From NCBI RefSeq assembly GCF_021699195.1, contig NZ_SSXE01000053.1:1-49759 (forward strand): 49,759 nucleotides of DNA. Direction: 5' to 3'. A program made the position numbers and the translations under genes. This DNA comes from Nonomuraea sp. MG754425 (GTDB lineage Bacteria; Actinomycetota; Actinomycetes; Streptosporangiales; Streptosporangiaceae). Below the pieces are notes generated by a model. That model had not been told where the DNA came from. It was given only the letters and a program-made list of their open reading frames with translations, and made no database searches. This document shows, piece after piece, positions 32,500 through 39,753 of this stretch; the first letter of the stretch is position 1, and each line of letters begins with the position of its first letter.

Positions 32500-32528
32500 A
32501 GTATGCATACGCAGTATGCAGTTATCAA
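32500..32528 (-). promoter_or_regulatory. Promoter of the padR-ABC operon
   Basis: On the minus strand TTGATA (32528-32523), a 17-bp spacer and CATACT (32505-32500), then 8 bases to the ATG at 32491. It is one of the best matches to a housekeeping promoter in the window. Confidence 0.68.
32504..32520. promoter_or_regulatory. PadR operator, perfect 17-bp palindrome
   Basis: TGCATAC-GCA-GTATGCA fills the spacer of the padR promoter. The left half is also part of the 10-bp palindrome GTATGCATAC (32501-32510). ATAC/GTAT half-sites are typical for PadR proteins. Confidence 0.72.
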
Positions 32529-32559
32529 CCACGGGCCACCGATGGGTGCCTTGCCGCGA

Positions 32560-32772
32560 TCAGGCTCGGCCGAGCGGGACGGTGAGCCCTTCGTCGGCCG
32601 TCGGCGACGGCGGCGGCCACCAGGAACTCGACGGGTCGGTGGTGTTCACGTGCGGCCCGGCATGCAGGAGCCGGATGTCGCGGACGCGGTCACCCTCGCG
32701 GTACTCGACGGTGCCTCCGGCGCACAGGCCCTGCAGTGCGGCGGTGAACCTCTCGAGTGCGGCCGTCGTGAC
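32560..32772 (-). CDS. Possible 70-residue hypothetical protein
   Basis: From a GTG at 32772 an open frame encodes TTAALERFTAALQGLCAGGT, VEYREGDRVRDIRLLHAGPH and a Pro/Ser-rich tail. Third positions are almost all G/C as in real genes. No ribosome-binding site or -10 box is clear, and I do not know the family. It sits in the 362-base gap between padR and the tandem TetR gene, where nothing else was found, and may be a remnant. Confidence 0.4.
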   Translation of the reverse strand, partial: VTTAALERFTAALQGLCAGGTVEYREGDRVRDIRLLHAGPHVNTTDPSSSWWPPPSPTADEGLTVPLGRA

Positions 32773-32853
32773 CGGCGGCCTACGTGCTCGACGCGGACGA
32801 ACGACCCGCAAAGGGCCGACCGCCCGAGGCCGTGAACGCGGACGCCCCCGCGC

Positions 32854-34134
32854 TCACAGGGACAAGATGGTCATCCGCTCCGCCGGAGCGGCGGCGCCGT
32901 CGAGCAGGCACTGCCTGAGAAAGGCGTGGCGCTGGGCCACCGCCGGGGGAGCGCAGTCGGTGAGCGGCACCCACAACATGGCGCGGACGGCCACGGCGAG
33001 CATCGCGGGATCCTGGAGACGGACGAACTCTCCGGCCGGGATCCCGTCGCGGATCACCTTCTCCAGCAGCCGGAGCCGGGCGGCGTTGTCCTCGGGCGGT
33101 GCGTCGGCGGGGTATTTGAGCTCGCGCCACCAGTCTCCGACGATGATGAAGTCGGGCCGGAACGACGCCGAGGCCGAGGCCATCAGCCAGAAGAGGGCGT
33201 CGAGACGCTCGACCGCCGAGCCGGACGCTCCGACGACGGCCTCGTAGGCGGCCAGCAGCCGCGGGGAGAAGTTCCGCACGATGGCGTCGAGGAGGTCCTG
33301 CTTGGAGGTGAAGTGGCGGTAGATGCTGCTGGGACGCGTGCCCAGCGCCGCCGCGATGTCGCGCATCGTGGTGGCGTCGTAGCCGCGGCGGGCGAACTCG
33401 TCGCGCGCGGTGGCGAGGATCAGGTCGCGGCGGCCTCCCGCGGACGCCTCCGGCAGCCCGGACCAGGTGGCGACGTGCTCCTGGGCGATCCGCATCGGGA
33501 CGGAGGCGTCCAGGTCGGCGGGCGCGCTGCTCTCGGCGGCCAGTCCGTGCAGGACCAGCGTGGTCAGCGCGTGGATGTAGCCGGCTGGGGGCTCGGTGCC
33601 GCCCAGCAGCGCCAGATCGATGACGGCTTCCGACAGCACGTTCTGGACCATCGGCAGGTCGGTTCCGGCGCGGATGACGCCCTGTTCCCGCGCGGCACGA
33701 AGCAACTCCGACCAGCGGCTCTCGATGGCGGGCAGCTTGCGCCGCACCAGGGAGCTCATCGCCTCGGTCGCGGTGGACGGCGCGTCGTACCTGCACATCT
33801 GGGCCGCGGCCCGGTGCCGCTCGACGACCCCGCCGACCTGCGCCGCGAACGCCACGATGGCGCTGAGCGGATCGCTCACGCCCGAGCGCGAACGGTGCGC
33901 CGTGGCCTCGATCTCGGCGTGGAACGCGGAGATCAACTCGACCGCCAGCGCCTCCTTGGACGGGAAGTGGTGGTACAGGCTTCCCGCCAGAATGCCGGCG
34001 GCGTGGGCGATGTCACGCAGAGACGTGCTGGTGTAACCCGCATAAGAGAAAACGTCTGCGGCGATGCGGAGCAGTTCGCTACGCCGACTGTCTTCGGCCG
34101 AGGCGATGACGTCCCCGGGGTTGGTCGCTGGCAC
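32854..34134 (-). CDS. Tandem TetR protein with two HTH-effector modules
   Basis: A 426-residue protein made of two complete TetR modules. Module 1: RSELLRIAADVFSYAGYT, HTH TSLRDIAHAAGILAGSLYHHF, PSKEALAVEL. Module 2 from about residue 234: RRDLILATARDEFARRGYDA, HTH TTMRDIAAALGTRPSSIYRHF, TSKQDLLDAI. A normal TetR is about 200 residues and binds DNA as a dimer; this one could fold as an internal dimer. CATACT is 6 bases before the GTG start, so the mRNA may be leaderless. It follows the EthD-like and 146-residue genes, and probably regulates this catabolic region. Confidence 0.9.
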   Translation of the reverse strand: MPATNPGDVIASAEDSRRSELLRIAADVFSYAGYTSTSLRDIAHAAGILAGSLYHHFPSKEALAVELISAFHAEIEATAHRSRSGVSDPLSAIVAFAAQVGGVVERHRAAAQMCRYDAPSTATEAMSSLVRRKLPAIESRWSELLRAAREQGVIRAGTDLPMVQNVLSEAVIDLALLGGTEPPAGYIHALTTLVLHGLAAESSAPADLDASVPMRIAQEHVATWSGLPEASAGGRRDLILATARDEFARRGYDATTMRDIAAALGTRPSSIYRHFTSKQDLLDAIVRNFSPRLLAAYEAVVGASGSAVERLDALFWLMASASASFRPDFIIVGDWWRELKYPADAPPEDNAARLRLLEKVIRDGIPAGEFVRLQDPAMLAVAVRAMLWVPLTDCAPPAVAQRHAFLRQCLLDGAAAPAERMTILSL

Positions 34135-34194
34135 CTTTCCAGTATGCCCGCCCGCCGGATGACGCTTTACCCGCTGCCTGGCGCAGTGAGCGGG

Positions 34195-34635
34195 TCACGC
34201 GTAGCGGATGCGGATCTCGCAATTGAGGGCCGCCTCCAGGGCCGTGTGCAGCCGGCTCTCGGGAACGCGCCGGCGCTCGGCCGACGGGATCGTGAAGACC
34301 GCGACTTCGGCTCCGTCCTCCTGGAGCCGTTCGACGTCCGCCTGAACGCCGAACGCCTCGATCACGCCGAGGGCGTCCTCGTCGGTTCCGCGACTGGCGA
34401 AGGTGACGACGCCGACCGCCGGCGTGGTTCCGAACGCCGTCTCGCAGGCGGTGACGAGGCGCTGCCTGGCACGCTCCCGGCTCTCGCCGTCCAGGGTCAG
34501 CGTCAGCACCCGTTCCTCCGGGTGCCGGCGCAGGACGAGCCCTCGCGCCGCCAGCCGTGCGACGCCCGCGGCGATGCGATCGGCGGTCAGGGACCGGTTC
34601 GGATCGACGTCGACCCGTGCGACCGCCTTTCTCAT
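34195..34635 (-). CDS. Hypothetical 146-residue protein in the catabolic region
   Basis: A soluble alpha/beta protein, 146 residues, not recognised. The first 70 residues (VDVDPNRSLTADRIAAGVAR, LAARGLVLRRHPEERVLTLT) are helix-strand-like. A break at TTPAVGVVTFASRGTDEDAL precedes a second half with VFTIPSAERRRVPESRLHTA. Its ATG overlaps the stop of the EthD-like gene (ATGA), so the two proteins are made together. A role beside the EthD-like protein in the same pathway is inference. Confidence 0.75.
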   Translation of the reverse strand: MRKAVARVDVDPNRSLTADRIAAGVARLAARGLVLRRHPEERVLTLTLDGESRERARQRLVTACETAFGTTPAVGVVTFASRGTDEDALGVIEAFGVQADVERLQEDGAEVAVFTIPSAERRRVPESRLHTALEAALNCEIRIRYA

Positions 34636-34928
34636 GACTGATCGACGGGTTCCCAGAAGTAGGTGCGCGTCCCGGCCAGGTCCAGCGCCGGCGACACCTC
34701 CGTTGAAAGGCCGCCCAATTGGGAGACGACCGCCTCCACGGAGTCGTGCAATTCATAGAGGGCGACATAACGGTGTTCCGCGTCGGCGACCCGGTACCGC
34801 GTCGCGCTGCCGATTCCGGGAAGGCTCAGCAGGTCTTTGATATGGACCTGGTCGTACCAGGTGTTGTATTCGTCTTCCCGTTCCGGTGACGCCGGATTGC
34901 TGAACACAGCCATGATGGCCTTGGCCAT
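34632..34928 (-). CDS. EthD-like dimeric alpha-beta-barrel protein
   Basis: A 98-residue protein with the ferredoxin-like fold seen in EthD/DUF4286-type proteins: AKAIMAVFSNPASPEREDEY, NTWYDQVHIKDLLSLPGI, YRVADAEHRYVALYELHD. The NTWYDQVHIKDLLSLPG segment, with its conserved His, is the family signature. Relatives help breakdown of ethers, steroids and aromatics or act as small isomerases or cyclases. The ATG has an AAAGGAC site. It is divergent from the Nramp gene and coupled to the 146-residue gene. Confidence 0.82.
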   Translation of the reverse strand: MAKAIMAVFSNPASPEREDEYNTWYDQVHIKDLLSLPGIGSATRYRVADAEHRYVALYELHDSVEAVVSQLGGLSTEVSPALDLAGTRTYFWEPVDQS

Positions 34929-34972
34929 TCCCAGTCCTTTCGCGATCGGGCGCACATTCGCGCTTCCGGAGA

Positions 34973-34994
34973 TGTGACCAAATATTTGTTCACA
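34973..34994. promoter_or_regulatory. Near-perfect 22-bp palindrome upstream of the Nramp gene
   Basis: Arms TGTGACCAAAT and ATTTGTTCACA differ at one mirror pair only; the core CAAATATTTG is perfect. It overlaps the -35 region and spacer of the Nramp promoter and lies in the divergent gap with the EthD-like gene. It is a candidate metal-regulator (MntR-like) or pathway-regulator operator. Confidence 0.65.
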
Positions 34995-35003
34995 CTGTAT
35001 GCT
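34974..35003 (+). promoter_or_regulatory. Likely promoter of the Nramp transporter gene
   Basis: GTGACC (34974-34979), an 18-bp spacer and TATGCT (34998-35003), giving a leader of about 48 bases before the GTG at 35058. Confidence 0.45.
34987..34999. promoter_or_regulatory. Motif shared with the amidohydrolase operon leader
   Basis: TGTTCACACTGTA matches TGTTCGCAGAGTA at 44792-44804 in 10 of 13 positions. Both lie before minus-strand catabolic genes. This is a possible shared regulator site. Confidence 0.35.
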
Positions 35004-35057
35004 GGAGCCTCTCCTCCCGCAAGGGTCCATCCCCCAGCCCTGTTCAAGGACGGCCCC

Positions 35058-36305
35058 GTGAAGCCAGATCCCGACCCGCCCGACTCCATACCCCTCCCGC
35101 CCACCACCGGTGTGCGGCAACGGCTGGTGGCCTTGATCGGCCCGGCCTTCGTCGCGGCGGTGGCCTATGTCGACCCGGGAAATTTCGCCACCAACGTCGA
35201 GAGCGGCGCCCGCTTCGGCTTTCTGCTGCTGTGGGTGGTGGTGGCGGCCAATCTGGTGGCCATGCTCCTGCAGTACCTTTCGGCCAAGGCCGGGGCGGCC
35301 ACCGGCCGCAGCCTGCCGGAGTTGTGCCGCGAGCACTACCCGCGGCCCGTGGTCTGGGGTCTGTGGCTGCAGGCGGAAATCGTGGTCATCATGACGGATC
35401 TGGCCGAGTTGATCGGCGGGGCGGTGGCCCTGAACCTCCTCTTCGGCCTGCCGATGTTGCCCGGTGGACTGGTGATCGCGGCGGCCTCGTTCGCGATCCT
35501 GTCCCTGCGTAAAGCCGGGAACCGGCGATTCGAGGCGGCGATCGCCGCCATGCTCGTCGTGGTGGCGGTCGCGTTCGTCCACCAGACGCTGGTCGCCGAC
35601 GTCCCCACGGGCGCGGTGCTCACGGGGCTCGTGCCACGTTTCGACGGCGCGGCCAGCCTCCTGCTCGCGGCCGGAGTGATCGGGGCGACCGTCATGCCGC
35701 ATGCCATCTACCTGCACTCCGCCCTGACCAGGGAGCACTTCTCCCCGGGCCGCCGCCCCGATCACGCCGACGCTCCGCGCGCCCAGCGCATGGACATCGT
35801 CCTGGCCATGGGGGTGGCCGGACTGATCAACGTCGCGATGCTGGTGGGCGCCGCGAGCACGCTGCACGGCTCGGGCGCCGAGCCGACCCTCTCCGGCGCG
35901 CACCAGCAGTTCGCCGTCGGAGCGGGCCCGCTCACCGCGCTGCTCTTCGCCGTCGCGCTGCTCGCCTCGGGGGTGGCCTCCTCCAGCGTCGGCGTGTACG
36001 CCGGCCAGGTCGTCATGGAGGGCTTCCTGCGTCGGCGGATTCCCCTGTGCCTACGCAGGCTGCTGGTCGTGGTGCCCGCCCTGGCGATCCTGGCGCTGGG
36101 CATGGAACCGACTCTGGCGCTGCTGCTGAGCCAGGTCGTCCTGTCGTTCGGCATCCCGTTCGCGCTGGTGCCGCTGATCCTGCTGACCCGGCGCCGGGAC
36201 GTCATGGGGGCCTGGGTGAACCGCAGGGTCACCACCGCGCTGGCGGGCTGGGCCGGAGTGGTCGTCATCGCGCTGAACGGCGTCCTGGTCTGCGCGCTCC
36301 TGTGA
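35058..36305 (+). CDS. mntH: Nramp-family divalent metal transporter
   Basis: A 415-residue membrane protein with 11 helices. The helix-1 metal motif is AYVDPGNFATN, the helix-6 motif VMPHAIYLHSAL, and the inter-helix segment LLFAVALLASGVASSSVGVY is typical. Nramp proteins import Mn2+ or Fe2+ with protons. The GTG at 35058 has an AAGGAC site; an upstream in-frame GTG at 34974 would add 28 residues but lies in the operator. A mononuclear-metal supply role for the nearby amidohydrolases is conceivable but not shown. Confidence 0.92.
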   Translation: MKPDPDPPDSIPLPPTTGVRQRLVALIGPAFVAAVAYVDPGNFATNVESGARFGFLLLWVVVAANLVAMLLQYLSAKAGAATGRSLPELCREHYPRPVVWGLWLQAEIVVIMTDLAELIGGAVALNLLFGLPMLPGGLVIAAASFAILSLRKAGNRRFEAAIAAMLVVVAVAFVHQTLVADVPTGAVLTGLVPRFDGAASLLLAAGVIGATVMPHAIYLHSALTREHFSPGRRPDHADAPRAQRMDIVLAMGVAGLINVAMLVGAASTLHGSGAEPTLSGAHQQFAVGAGPLTALLFAVALLASGVASSSVGVYAGQVVMEGFLRRRIPLCLRRLLVVVPALAILALGMEPTLALLLSQVVLSFGIPFALVPLILLTRRRDVMGAWVNRRVTTALAGWAGVVVIALNGVLVCALL

Positions 36306-36311
36306 GCGGGG

Positions 36312-36342
36312 CCGGGGTGCGGGCTGTCCGCCCGCACCCCGG
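36312..36342. terminator. Bidirectional terminator hairpin
   Basis: Perfect 13-base arms (CCGGGGTGCGGGC and its complement) around a TGTCC loop, between the convergent Nramp and dehydrogenase genes. Confidence 0.8.
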
Positions 36343-36346
36343 GCAC

Positions 36347-37849
36347 TCAGTCGTTGCGGGGAAAGCCCAGGTTGAGCCCGCCGTGGCGGGGATCGAGCCA
36401 GCGGGAGGTGACGACCTTGCCGCGGGTGAAGAAGTGCACGCCCTCGGTGCCGTGGGCGTGGGTGTCGCCGAAGAGGCTGTTCTTCCAGCCCCCGAAGGAG
36501 TAGTAGGCGACCGGTACCGGGATGGGCACGTTGATTCCCACCATCCCGACCTCCACCTCGTGCTGGAAACGCCGGGCGGCGCCGCCGTCGTTGGTGAAGA
36601 TCGCGGTTCCGTTGCCGTACGGGTTGGCGTTGATGAGCGAGATCCCGTCCTCGTACGACTTCACCCTCGTCACGCAGAGCACCGGGCCGAAGATCTCGTC
36701 GCGGTACACGGACATCTCCGGTGTCACGTGGTCGAAGAGGGTCGGCCCGAGCCAGAAGCCGTCCGGGTCACCGTCGAAGTCGCCCTCGCGGCCGTCCACG
36801 ACCAGGGTCGCGCCCTCGGCGACGCCGGCCGCGACGTACCCGGCCACCCGGTCACGATGCTCGCGGGTGACCAGCGGGCCCATGTCGCAGCCGCGGGTGC
36901 CGTCGCCGGTACGCAGCTTGCCGATCCGCTCGTTGATCTTCTCGATGAGCTCGTCGGCGACGGGATCGACGGCGACCAGCGCGGAGATCGCCATGCACCG
37001 CTCGCCGGCCGAGCCGAAACCGGCGTTGACGGCGGCGTCGGCGGCGAGGTCGAGGTCGGCGTCGGGCAGGACGAGCAGGTGGTTCTTGGCGCCGCCGAGG
37101 GCCTGGACCCGTTTGCCGTGTGCCGTCGCCGTCCCGTAGACGTACCGGGCGACGGGAGTGGAGCCGACGAAGGACACGGCCTTGACGTCCGGGTGGGTGA
37201 GCAGCGTGTCCACGGCCTCCTTGTCGCCGTGCACGACGTTGAGCGCCCCGTCGGGCAGTCCCGCCTCGCTCCACAGCCGGGCCATGGCGAGGGTGGCGGA
37301 CGGGTCCTTCTCGCTGGGTTTGAGGATCACCGTGTTCCCGCACGCCAGCGCGACCGGCACGAACCACAGCGGGACCATGACGGGGAAGTTGAACGGCGAG
37401 ATCACGGCGACGACCCCGACCGGCTGCCGGATCGAGTACACGTCGACCCGGGTCGAGACGTTCTCGCTGAAGCCGCCTTTCAGCAACTGGGGGATGCCGC
37501 AGGCGAACTCCGCGACCTCCAGCCCGCGCGTCACCTCGCCGAGCGCGTCGTCGAAGACCTTGCCGTGCTCGGCGGTGATCAGCGCGGCGATCTCGTGCCT
37601 GCGCGCGCTGAGCAGTTCCCGGAACGCGAAGAGCACCTGCGCGCGCCGGGCCAGGGACATCGTGCCCCAGTGCCGCCCGGCCGCCGTCGCGGTGGTGACG
37701 GCCTCGCCGACCAGGCCGGCGGAGGCGAGGTCGACGCGACCGGTGAGTGCCCCGGTCGCGGGGTTGCGGACCGCACCGGTGCGTTCGGCGTCGCCGTCCC
37801 AGTCACGGCCTGCGATGTAGTGGGTGATACGGGCGGGTTCGATGCTCAC
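36347..37849 (-). CDS. mmsA: CoA-acylating methylmalonate-semialdehyde dehydrogenase
   Basis: A 500-residue aldehyde dehydrogenase of the MmsA/IolA group. SPFNFPVMVPLWFVPVALAC carries the oxyanion Asn154, the catalytic Cys285 is in GSAGERCMA, and QALGGAKNH replaces the general-base Glu region of ordinary ALDHs, as expected for CoA-acylating members. The reaction is (methyl)malonate semialdehyde plus CoA and NAD+ to propionyl- or acetyl-CoA plus CO2. GTG start. A hairpin separates it from the MFS gene upstream, so it may have its own promoter. It could finish off a C3 fragment from the pathway here (inference). Confidence 0.93.
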   Translation of the reverse strand: MSIEPARITHYIAGRDWDGDAERTGAVRNPATGALTGRVDLASAGLVGEAVTTATAAGRHWGTMSLARRAQVLFAFRELLSARRHEIAALITAEHGKVFDDALGEVTRGLEVAEFACGIPQLLKGGFSENVSTRVDVYSIRQPVGVVAVISPFNFPVMVPLWFVPVALACGNTVILKPSEKDPSATLAMARLWSEAGLPDGALNVVHGDKEAVDTLLTHPDVKAVSFVGSTPVARYVYGTATAHGKRVQALGGAKNHLLVLPDADLDLAADAAVNAGFGSAGERCMAISALVAVDPVADELIEKINERIGKLRTGDGTRGCDMGPLVTREHRDRVAGYVAAGVAEGATLVVDGREGDFDGDPDGFWLGPTLFDHVTPEMSVYRDEIFGPVLCVTRVKSYEDGISLINANPYGNGTAIFTNDGGAARRFQHEVEVGMVGINVPIPVPVAYYSFGGWKNSLFGDTHAHGTEGVHFFTRGKVVTSRWLDPRHGGLNLGFPRND

Positions 37850-37890
37850 GTGCTCTCGATCCTTCTGTCAGAGGGGTTTCGCGCGGCAAG

Positions 37891-37918
37891 CTCCAGACGG
37901 CCGTGCGGCCGTCTGGAG
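37891..37918 (-). terminator. Hairpin between the MFS and mmsA genes
   Basis: Perfect 12-base arms (CTCCAGACGGCC and its complement) around GTGC, 20 bases after the MFS stop. It would end or attenuate transcription into mmsA. Confidence 0.7.
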
Positions 37919-37937
37919 CGGGCGGAGGTTCCGGGAG

Positions 37938-39281
37938 CTAGTCGCTCGCCGGCTCGGGGACGTGTTTGGCGGCGACGGCCGTCTGCTCGCCCGGGTCGAC
38001 CTGCACCACGGACTGCAGCGCCTTGCCCCGCGGCCGTGCCAGCGCGGCGAGCGCCACCGACAGCACGAGCATCCCGGTGATCAGGTAGATCGGGATCTGG
38101 TAGCTGCCGGTCTGCTGGACGATCTGTCCCGTGATGTACGGGCCGAGGCCGCCGAGGACGCTGACGATGATCTGGCCGACGCCGAACGCCTTGGAGAAGT
38201 TCAGGGCGCCGAAGTAGCGGCTGATCGCGACCGGGATCGTGGGGACCAGCAGGCCGTAACCCGCGCCGAAGAACAGCGAGTAGAGGTAGAGCGGCGCGGT
38301 GGAGGTCGTGGTGATGAAGATGACCGAGCCGATCGTCATGCTGAGCGTCGAGGCCAGCAGCACGTAGTAGGGGCTGATCCGGTCGTTGAGCCGGGAGAAC
38401 ACGATCCCCGACACGGCGGCGAAGCCGGCGGCCGCCCCCACCGCGGTCGAGGCTTCGAGGGCGGTGATGCCCACGGTTTCGAGATACAGGACCTGGTAGG
38501 CGGCGTAGACGCCGAGCGCCCAGGCCTCGATGCCGAAGATGATGAAGATCATCCAGAAGGCCGGTGTGCGGAGGATCTGGTTGACCCGCTGCTGCGCCGT
38601 GCCGATGACGTCCTCGTCGCCGTGTTCCGGGATCACCCGGCCGGGCACTCCGTCCACCCACTGGCCCACGTCCCGCGGCCGGTTGCGCAGGAGCATCGAG
38701 GGGATGGCGAGCACGAAGATCATGCCGCCCAGCACGAACAGCGCCTGCCGCCAGCCCAGATCCCGGACCAGCACGGCCATCAGGGGCGCGAACACGAGCC
38801 CGCCGATCCCGGCCCCCGAATTGACCAGGCCCATGACGACCGCACGCCGGCTGATGAACCAGTTCTGGACGACCGTGGCCGCCGGTATGTGCCCCATGAG
38901 CCCGTCGGCCACGGTCAGCGCGACTCCGAACACCAGGACGAACTGGAAGGCGTTCTGGGTGGTGCCGGTCAGGGCCGTGAAACCGGCGGTGAACGCACCG
39001 CCGGCCATCACGACCGGGCGGACGCCGTACCGGTGCACGAGCCAGCCGGTGAGGGGTCCGACGATGATGCCGAGCAGGCCGCGGATCAGCAGGGCGATCG
39101 ACGTCACACCGATGCCCCACGTGACGTCCGCGAGCATGCCGTGGAACAGGGGGCCGGCGATGAAGTAGACGGCTCCGACCGCGGTGCCGTACTGCAGCCA
39201 GGCGATGGCGCCCTGCTGGTAGCCACGGAACGTGATCAGGTCTCGGGGGTGGAATTTGGGTGTCTGAACTACGAGGGGCAT
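37938..39281 (-). CDS. MFS carrier, oxalate/formate antiporter (OFA) type
   Basis: A 447-residue protein with 12 helices: YGTAVGAVYFIAGPLFHGML, motif A-like GWLVHRYGVRPVVMAGGAF, NSGAGIGGLVFAPLMAVLV in helix 5, and SRLNDRISPYYVLL in the mid-loop. This pattern is the OFA/monocarboxylate branch that moves small carboxylates such as oxalate, formate or related acids. The ATG at 39281 has an AAGAGG site; the frame stays open through a repeat-rich region upstream, which is not counted. It likely takes up the substrate of the catabolic operon or exports an acid product. Confidence 0.9.
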   Translation of the reverse strand: MPLVVQTPKFHPRDLITFRGYQQGAIAWLQYGTAVGAVYFIAGPLFHGMLADVTWGIGVTSIALLIRGLLGIIVGPLTGWLVHRYGVRPVVMAGGAFTAGFTALTGTTQNAFQFVLVFGVALTVADGLMGHIPAATVVQNWFISRRAVVMGLVNSGAGIGGLVFAPLMAVLVRDLGWRQALFVLGGMIFVLAIPSMLLRNRPRDVGQWVDGVPGRVIPEHGDEDVIGTAQQRVNQILRTPAFWMIFIIFGIEAWALGVYAAYQVLYLETVGITALEASTAVGAAAGFAAVSGIVFSRLNDRISPYYVLLASTLSMTIGSVIFITTTSTAPLYLYSLFFGAGYGLLVPTIPVAISRYFGALNFSKAFGVGQIIVSVLGGLGPYITGQIVQQTGSYQIPIYLITGMLVLSVALAALARPRGKALQSVVQVDPGEQTAVAAKHVPEPASD

Positions 39282-39309
39282 GACGAACCTCTTGTCCGCG
39301 GGGGTGAAC

Positions 39310-39323
39310 GGGCAGCGCTGCCC
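39310..39323. repeat. 14-bp perfect palindrome upstream of the MFS gene
   Basis: GGGCAGCGCTGCCC; its left part GGCAGCGCTG is repeated directly at 39325-39334. It is 29 bases before the MFS ATG and could be an operator or a small hairpin. Confidence 0.5.
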
Positions 39324-39356
39324 GGGCAGCGCTGAACACTGCCGGTGGACACCGGC

Positions 39357-39420
39357 GATGAGCGCCGCCGATGAGTGCTGCTGATGAACGCGGCCGATGA
39401 GCGCCGCTGACGACGCGGCG
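39357..39420. repeat. Tandem 13-bp repeats, 4.9 copies
   Basis: Units GATGAGCGCCGCC, GATGAGTGCTGCT, GATGAACGCGGCC and GATGAGCGCCGCT, then a partial GACGACGCGGCG. They fill the gap between the ferredoxin and MFS genes. Because 13 is not a multiple of 3, they are unlikely to be selected as protein code. Confidence 0.8.
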
Positions 39421-39534
39421 CGCTGGAAGCGGCGGCCGGCCGTGGTGGTGGTGTTCGCGAGCACATCGTCATCCGCCCGCCCCCGCAGGCAGCGCCGTCG
39501 AGCGTCCGGCCCGGGCAGACGATGTGGTCCCGGT

Positions 39535-39750
39535 CTAGCCGGCTGCGCCGGGTCTTCCCGGGTGTTCCTGGATCGCGTGCACCGGGCAGTCCAGCAGGGC
39601 ACGCCGTACCTTGCTCTCGTCGGCCGGTGCGACGGTGCCGTCACCCTTCAGCGAGGCGTACCCCCAGTCGTCGAGGGAGAAGGCCCCGGGGGCGAGCTCG
39701 GCACATCGGGAGAAGCCGTCGCACAGGGTCCGGTCGAGTTTGATTCTCAT
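39535..39750 (-). CDS. [3Fe-4S]-type ferredoxin
   Basis: A 71-residue ferredoxin. The ligands Cys10 and Cys16 are in LCDGFSRC, and Cys55 is in LLDCPVHAI. The usual fourth cysteine is absent, which points to a [3Fe-4S] cluster as in ferredoxins that serve cytochrome P450s. It starts 4 bases after the NuoF-like stop, so the two are one unit: flavoprotein to ferredoxin electron transfer. No P450 gene is in the window. Confidence 0.92.
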   Translation of the reverse strand: MRIKLDRTLCDGFSRCAELAPGAFSLDDWGYASLKGDGTVAPADESKVRRALLDCPVHAIQEHPGRPGAAG

Positions 39751-39753
39751 GGG

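Noticed and set aside
35004..35057. Manganese (yybP-ykoY) riboswitch before the Nramp gene
   Set aside because: The leader from the probable start is only about 48 bases, too short, and no matching stem structure was seen.
39357..39420. CRISPR array
   Set aside because: The 13-bp units are directly adjacent with no spacers, and there are no cas genes.
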